Of a stretch of 16,478 nucleotides of DNA, positions 13,010 to 16,478 are shown piece by piece. The notes under the pieces were generated by a model. That model was not told where the DNA came from, did no database searches, and saw nothing but the letters and a program-made list of their open reading frames with translations. Source of the stretch: Bdellovibrionaceae bacterium UBA2316 (GTDB lineage: Bacteria > Bdellovibrionota > Bdellovibrionia > Bdellovibrionales > Bdellovibrionaceae). The DNA lies in the NCBI GenBank assembly GCA_002345205.1, contig DDVI01000112.1:1-16478 (forward strand). The letters are read 5' to 3'. The translations under genes were made by a program, and so were the position numbers. Within the stretch, counting starts at the first letter, position 1. Every line of letters starts with the position of its first letter.

Positions 13010-13432
13010 ATGAAATTTAGCTATATACAGCTTTCGTTTCTAGTTTCACTAATTGCTACCGCAGGAAGTTTATATTTTGGTGAAGTGCTAAAATATCCTC
13101 CATGCACGCTATGCTGGTATCAGCGCATTTGTATGTATCCACTGGTAGTTATTTTAGGAAGTGCTCTTTGGAACGATGAGAGTAGATTTTATAGGGCAGC
13201 ATTGCCGCTTTCAACAATTGGGTTGTTGATTGCTGCTTATCATAATCTTTTATATTACGGAATAATCCCTGACAGTGTAACCCCATGTAGTCAGGGCGTT
13301 TCGTGTACCAGCAAACAAGTTGAAATATTTGGCTTTCTGACTATTCCACTTATGTCGCTAATTAGTTTTGTGCTTCTTACTTCATTAGGATTTATAGCAA
13401 TGAAAACCACACGGAGAATAAATGAAGAATAA
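13010..13432 (+). CDS. dsbB: DsbB/BdbC-type disulfide oxidoreductase (quinone-linked)
   Basis: DsbB-type membrane proteins re-oxidise DsbA and pass electrons to quinones. The 140 residues form four membrane helices (about 4-24, 40-55, 63-83, 106-132). Both redox pairs are present: CTLC at 32-35 in PPCTLCWYQR just after the first helix, and Cys93/Cys99 in the second periplasmic loop (TPCSQGVSC). The Arg after the first pair, important for quinone binding, is kept (YQRI). Its length fits the shorter BdbC branch. The ATG at 13010 has only a weak ribosome site; a TTG one codon earlier would add a single residue. It overlaps the DsbA-like gene by 11 bases, consistent with a matched redox pair. Confidence 0.92.
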   Translation: MKFSYIQLSFLVSLIATAGSLYFGEVLKYPPCTLCWYQRICMYPLVVILGSALWNDESRFYRAALPLSTIGLLIAAYHNLLYYGIIPDSVTPCSQGVSCTSKQVEIFGFLTIPLMSLISFVLLTSLGFIAMKTTRRINEE

Positions 13433-14069
13433 TAGATCCTTTTTAATTGTGTCAGTAATTGCGGTGGCAATTCTATTTCTGGGCTATACATTCTGGCCTT
13501 TCGGTCGAGCACCTGAAACGATAGTTTCTACACCTGAAGTTGATTCGGCCACTCTGATAAAGTCACATAATTTGGTAAAAGGTGCGGCCTCCGCCAAGGT
13601 AACTATCGTAGAGTTTCTAGATCCAGAGTGCGAGGCGTGTCGGGCAATGCACCCAATAATAAAAAATTTAATGTTTGAATATGAAGGTAAGATAAAGCTT
13701 GTGCTGCGCTACATGCCACTGCACGGGAATTCAAAGCTTGCGGCGGTCATGCTGGAAGAAGCTCGCGCGCAAGATAAATTTGACTCAGCTTTGGATGCAG
13801 TTTTTGAAAAACAACCAGAGTGGGCTGATCATGGACGTCCTAGACCTGAATTACTGCCAAAAATTCTTTCTGAAGTCGGTGTTGATTTATCAAAACTAGA
13901 TACTCAGCAATTAATGGCTAAACATGGTTGGAAAGTTGAACAAGATCAAGCTGACGGGGAAGCCGTCGGCGCACGAAGAACACCTACATTTTTTGTAAAC
14001 GGTAAAATTCTGAGCGAGATTGGTTATGGCCCGATTAAGAAAGCAATCGATGAGGAACTTAAAAAATAA
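13422..14069 (+). CDS. DsbA-like membrane-anchored thiol:disulfide oxidoreductase
   Basis: This is a thioredoxin-fold protein acting on periplasmic disulfides. The 215 residues start with one membrane anchor (about 7-25). The DsbA_2/BdbD-type domain has active site CEAC (Cys70, Cys73) in LDPECEACRAMHP and the cis-Pro loop RRTPTFFVNG near residue 187, which shapes the active site. A helical insertion lies between them (about 105-170). The ATG overlaps the dsbB end by 11 bases. With DsbB it should form an oxidation pair. Possible clients are the Cys-rich proteins of this island and the Sco/PCuAC copper proteins, although this is inferred from the neighbourhood. Its dipeptide (Glu-Ala) differs from DsbA (Pro-His), so redox strength cannot be assumed. 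Confidence 0.9.
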   Translation: MKNNRSFLIVSVIAVAILFLGYTFWPFGRAPETIVSTPEVDSATLIKSHNLVKGAASAKVTIVEFLDPECEACRAMHPIIKNLMFEYEGKIKLVLRYMPLHGNSKLAAVMLEEARAQDKFDSALDAVFEKQPEWADHGRPRPELLPKILSEVGVDLSKLDTQQLMAKHGWKVEQDQADGEAVGARRTPTFFVNGKILSEIGYGPIKKAIDEELKK

Positions 14070-14082
14070 TTTGAGGTAAACG

Positions 14083-14436
14083 GTGAGTGCTGCAAATTCT
14101 ATTGATTCTGCATTTGAGAAAGAAATTGATTTGGCTAATCAGAGCAAAGTAAATGGATTTGCAAGTGACGAATGGAATCATCTGGAACGAGCGCACATCT
14201 TAGGTCAGTTCTATGCGCTCAAACATCTCTATGTTCACGTCTTAATGATAGGATACAGTGTTCGACACAAACTGGTGAGAGAGTTCTTAGGCCAGATTCC
14301 AAGGATAATTTTGGCGGTTCCTGGCTCGATATTAAAGTTAGCACCAAAGGGAAATACTGGCGGAGCTGACGTAGGAATATTTGAACCAATGCAAATTCCT
14401 GAAGATCTTCAAAAGATTTTGAAAGGGACTGAATAG
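14083..14436 (+). CDS. DUF3703-family protein
   Basis: The 117-residue protein matches my recollection of DUF3703, which has no assigned biochemical role. Landmarks are WNHLERAHILGQ (31-42, two His plus Glu), a further His cluster (KHLYVHVLMIGYSVRH, 47-62) and a C-terminal APKGNTGGADVGIFEPMQIP block (87-106). Ordered His and Glu residues suggest a metal or cofactor site. There is no signal peptide; the middle is amphipathic and may touch the membrane. The start is a GTG at 14083 with TTGAGGT about 6 bases upstream. The stop codon is followed at once by the ATG of the next gene, so the two are co-translated. Metal handling is plausible here but not proven. Confidence 0.75.
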   Translation: MSAANSIDSAFEKEIDLANQSKVNGFASDEWNHLERAHILGQFYALKHLYVHVLMIGYSVRHKLVREFLGQIPRIILAVPGSILKLAPKGNTGGADVGIFEPMQIPEDLQKILKGTE

Positions 14437-15015
14437 ATGGCAGGGATAAAAGAAGTCTTTTTAGATAAAAAGAAAAGCGGATCGTGTATTTCTGCCGCTG
14501 CAATTTTAACCGTTCTAGTACTTCTTTCGAGTTTCTTGTCTTTGGGGTTTTGGACGATGGTGATAATCTCTGCCGGTTTTGTCGGAGGTTTTTTCCTTTG
14601 GCTAGGTTTCAAGTCAAAAGCTAACTACGGTGATCTAAAGTGGCCTTTCATTTTTACTTTTATTGCTTTTGTAGTTCACAGAGTGGAAGAAAAAGTTTCG
14701 GGATTTTTTGAAAGGCTTTCTGAGATTACCGATGTGTTGACGCCGGAGATCTTATCGGTGCCAGTCATACTAATGGTTGTTACTTCAGTAGGTAGCTGGT
14801 TGTTCATTCCATATCTTTTAAAGCGAGACAGTGAGTTTGGTCGCTATTTGATTTGGACTTTCTTTACGTCAATGGGACTAACTGAACTCGCACATATCTT
14901 TGTTTTTCCATTTGTCGTTCGGGAACCATTTTCTTATTTTCCCGGAATGGCATCCGTGTTTCTTCTGTCTCCGCAAGGGTGGTGGGGGATTTGCCGAATG
15001 TTAAAATTCAAATAA
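14437..15015 (+). CDS. HXXEE-type integral membrane protein
   Basis: The 192-residue protein has five or so predicted membrane helices (about 18-36, 38-57, 69-82, 106-127, 138-162, with a further hydrophobic stretch 168-186). It carries HRVEE at 81-85, the signature of HXXEE-domain proteins, whose function is unknown. A second His (ELAHIF, His153) and a conserved-looking YFPGMASVFLL near the C-terminus also fit that family. The ordered His/Glu residues in a membrane could bind a divalent metal. It begins directly after the DUF3703 stop with no gap and is the last gene of the co-directional island. The family call rests on motif and topology only. Confidence 0.65.
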   Translation: MAGIKEVFLDKKKSGSCISAAAILTVLVLLSSFLSLGFWTMVIISAGFVGGFFLWLGFKSKANYGDLKWPFIFTFIAFVVHRVEEKVSGFFERLSEITDVLTPEILSVPVILMVVTSVGSWLFIPYLLKRDSEFGRYLIWTFFTSMGLTELAHIFVFPFVVREPFSYFPGMASVFLLSPQGWWGICRMLKFK

Positions 15016-15040
15016 GTTCTAATTTCCGCCTGTCGGCCTC

Positions 15041-15070
15041 TTGACTCGAATGACGAAATTCTGGCATTAT
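15041..15070 (+). promoter_or_regulatory. Candidate sigma-70-type promoter for the 15199 gene
   Basis: TTGACT at 15041-15046 and CATTAT at 15065-15070 are 18 bases apart in the 183-base gap before the gene at 15199. The -35 box matches well and the -10 box moderately (4 of 6). The gap otherwise holds only weak dyads (for example GCAC-GGTT-GTGC near 15083) and an ACTCG/CGAGT pair (about 15151-15180). Confidence 0.3.
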
Positions 15071-15198
15071 TGTGACATGGGTGCACGGTTGTGCCTGTCG
15101 TTCGCGCAAAGACTTATGGTCAAACCTTCTAAGAGTCAGCATTAACTTTATGACTCGTATTTGCGAACAATTTAGCGAGTTATTTTAAAGGGAGATGT

Positions 15199-15621
15199 AT
15201 GACTACTCAATCTAGTCCTATTGAATTTTTCAAAAATGAAGCAAGAAAGTTATTTAAACAAGTTAAGGCGGATAAGGCCGAAGCTAAAGCTCGTGTTCTG
15301 CGAGTACTTAAAGATTCAGATGAAATCACGTTGATGCGTGTTCAGCATGTAATTGCTGTAGAGTTTGGATTTCTTAAATGGACAGCTTTAAACAAGGCTT
15401 CCGATAGCGAATTGAATTCTATAATTCAAAGATTTAAGAAACCACAACTACCTGAGCGTAAAGGAACTCCTCTAGGAAACTTCCTACGTGGTCCGGGCAT
15501 ACTACCAACACCTCCTCATCTAGCAGAGTGGGCTGATTTCTTTGATACTATGACTATGGAAGAGCAGCGTCGATGGTTAGATGAGGACGCTCGTAGAATG
15601 GGTGTGTTCGATAAAAATTAG
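15199..15621 (+). CDS. Small protein with the N-terminal domain type found before bacterial ankyrin repeats
   Basis: The 140-residue protein carries a helical segment, KARVLRVLKDSDEI...RVQHVIAVEFGFLKWTALNKA (30-67). It resembles the N-terminal module of many bacterial ankyrin-repeat proteins (pattern LA-x-AQ-x-VIA-x-EYGF-x-W-x-LK). No ankyrin repeats follow; a Pro-rich linker (TPLGNFLRGPGILPTPP, 90-106) leads into an acidic helical end (EEQRRWLDEDARRMG). There is no export signal. An AAAGGGAG ribosome site precedes the ATG. It has its own candidate promoter and a strong terminator, so it is monocistronic. The role is unknown; protein-protein contact is the natural guess. The domain likeness is from memory of the motif. 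Confidence 0.65.
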   Translation: MTTQSSPIEFFKNEARKLFKQVKADKAEAKARVLRVLKDSDEITLMRVQHVIAVEFGFLKWTALNKASDSELNSIIQRFKKPQLPERKGTPLGNFLRGPGILPTPPHLAEWADFFDTMTMEEQRRWLDEDARRMGVFDKN

Positions 15622-15627
15622 TATGTT

Positions 15628-15654
15628 GGGCGGAGAGGCCTCCGCCCTCTTTTT
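15628..15654 (+). terminator. Strong intrinsic terminator after the 15199 gene
   Basis: GGGCGGAG (15628-15635) pairs with CTCCGCCC (15640-15647) around a four-base loop, followed by TCTTTTT. It is an 8-bp GC-rich stem with a T-run seven bases after the stop codon, a textbook rho-independent terminator. Confidence 0.92.
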
Positions 15655-15726
15655 CAAAGATTGAGATTAACTATAGAAGTTTTATTAAGATTTTTTGTTT
15701 AATTCACAGAAAAATCCAGCCTAAGG

Positions 15727-15761
15727 TTGTAAATTACAAAACAAATCTAGTAAATTTGTTT
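15727..15761. promoter_or_regulatory. Two adjacent palindromes upstream of the thymidylate-synthase-like gene
   Basis: TTGTAA-A-TTACAA (15727-15739) is a perfect 13-base palindrome. It is directly followed by AAACAAAT-ctagtaa-ATTTGTTT (15739-15761), a perfect 8-bp inverted repeat. They share a base and lie 60-95 bases before the likely ATG, in an otherwise AT-rich 199-base gap. Operator sites for a repressor are likely; the regulator is not in the window. Confidence 0.45.
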
Positions 15762-15820
15762 AGTTGCAAAAACAATTATAGGTGAGAGCAATTAAATCAG
15801 AATTTAACGAGAGAAGCCAT

Positions 15821-16459
15821 ATGCATCTTTTTGCAGATATTATTGACGATCTCCTGCGGGAAGTCTTGGAGAAATTACTGTCTAGACCGTTTGATATCGA
15901 AACTACTAGAGGCAAGGAAAAAGGTAAAACAAGTGAAATAAACGGGATACTTCTAGAGCTAAAAAATCCGAGAGCAAGGATAAGCAGAACTGAGACCCGC
16001 GGTAAACCCTTTAGTGCTATTGGAGAGCTGTTCTGGTATTTGTCTGGCTCAGACAAATTGAATTTTATAAAACATTATATTCCGCAGTATGAAAATGAAT
16101 CTGAGGATAAGAGAACAATCTATGGTGCCTATGGCCCCAGATTGTTTGGTGGGACTTTGAAATGGCTCAATGGGCTTACAAAGTCCAACCAAATTGAGAA
16201 TGTAATTAATTTGCTGAAAGAAAAACCTAACTCACGGCGAGCCGTCGTTCAGGTGTTTTCGCCTAAAGATTTAAAAAAATATCGAAGAGAAATTCCCTGT
16301 ACTTGTACTTTTCAGTTTTTGGTTAGAAATGAAAAGCTTACTATGATCGTAAATATGCGGTCGAATGACGCATACTTGGGACTTCCTCATGATATTTTCG
16401 CGTTTACAATGATTCAAGAAATTGTGGCTAAGTCTTTGAAGCGTGAGTTAGGCAGTTAG
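15821..16459 (+). CDS. Thymidylate synthase / dCMP hydroxymethylase family protein, short or interrupted
   Basis: This folate-dependent pyrimidine C5-modifying fold has, numbered from a possible GTG start at 15782, Glu82 (AIGELFWYLSG), YGAYGPRL (114-121), the phosphate-binding SRRAVVQVF (151-159), nucleophile Cys173 (IPCTCTFQF) and RSNDAYLGLPHDIF (193-206). Cys-to-Arg193 and Arg193-to-Asp204 spacings equal those in E. coli ThyA (Cys146, Arg166, Asn177). So Asp204 stands where ThyA has substrate-selecting Asn; Asp there is typical of dCMP hydroxymethylases. The frame stops at residue 226, before the conserved H-x-Y of ThyA. I prefer the ATG at 15821 (GAGAAG 4 bases upstream, MHLFADIIDDLL); the GTG adds 13 residues. 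It may be a nonsense-interrupted gene. Confidence 0.75.
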   Translation: MHLFADIIDDLLREVLEKLLSRPFDIETTRGKEKGKTSEINGILLELKNPRARISRTETRGKPFSAIGELFWYLSGSDKLNFIKHYIPQYENESEDKRTIYGAYGPRLFGGTLKWLNGLTKSNQIENVINLLKEKPNSRRAVVQVFSPKDLKKYRREIPCTCTFQFLVRNEKLTMIVNMRSNDAYLGLPHDIFAFTMIQEIVAKSLKRELGS

Positions 16460-16478
16460 AGAAATTTTGGAAAGTTGT

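Noticed and set aside
15028..15100. Direct repeat GCCTGTCG (two copies) in the gap before 15199
   Set aside because: Eight bases in two copies without further symmetry can occur by chance and have no clear relation to the promoter candidate.

Overview
The window (about 40% GC by eye) comes from a Gram-negative bacterium. It encodes an outer-membrane channel protein, lipoproteins, several exported metal-binding proteins and a periplasmic DsbA/DsbB pair. Predatory or oligoflexia-type bacteria (Bdellovibrionota) are my best guess, from gene content and codon style only, so the taxon is a weak inference. The content is typical of an accessory or genomic-island region. I see no tRNA, rRNA or CRISPR array.

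Left part (1-2622): the 3' end of an IS3-family transposase (DDE integrase), cut by the window edge, with its probable right terminus near 564. Next come four small, tightly packed minus-strand genes of unknown function (1725 back to 634). Divergent from them is a plus-strand SRAP-domain gene (HMCES/YedK family, DNA abasic-site crosslinking). The intergenic space between the two directions carries a long inverted repeat.

Central part (2797-15015): sixteen co-directional genes with short gaps or overlaps form a metal and periplasmic thiol/copper handling island. The first block is a CzcI-like Cys/His-rich exported protein, a CzcC-type outer-membrane factor, an unusually short His-rich CzcB-like adaptor that lacks room for the lipoyl and hairpin domains, and a CzcA-type RND pump. 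Then come a small one-helix membrane protein, two related lipoproteins flanking a tiny secreted Cys/His/Lys-rich protein, a P1B-type Zn/Cd/Pb ATPase and a small basic protein. The last block is a SCO1/SenC protein, a PCuAC copper chaperone, DsbB, a DsbA-like thiol oxidoreductase, a DUF3703 protein and an HXXEE-type membrane protein. One weak hairpin with a T-run (about 8900-8920) could partly separate the island into two units. The likely logic is that the P-type ATPase moves Zn/Cd from cytoplasm to periplasm, the RND system removes it from the cell, and small exported Cys/His proteins buffer metal. Sco/PCuAC and DsbA/B would handle copper and thiols in the periplasm.

Right part (15199-16478): a stand-alone protein resembling the N-terminal domain found in front of bacterial ankyrin repeats, followed by a strong intrinsic terminator. 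After it come an AT-rich stretch with two palindromes and a thymidylate-synthase-family gene. That gene carries Asp where thymidylate synthases have the substrate-selecting Asn, and it stops before the final conserved segment, possibly through a nonsense mutation.
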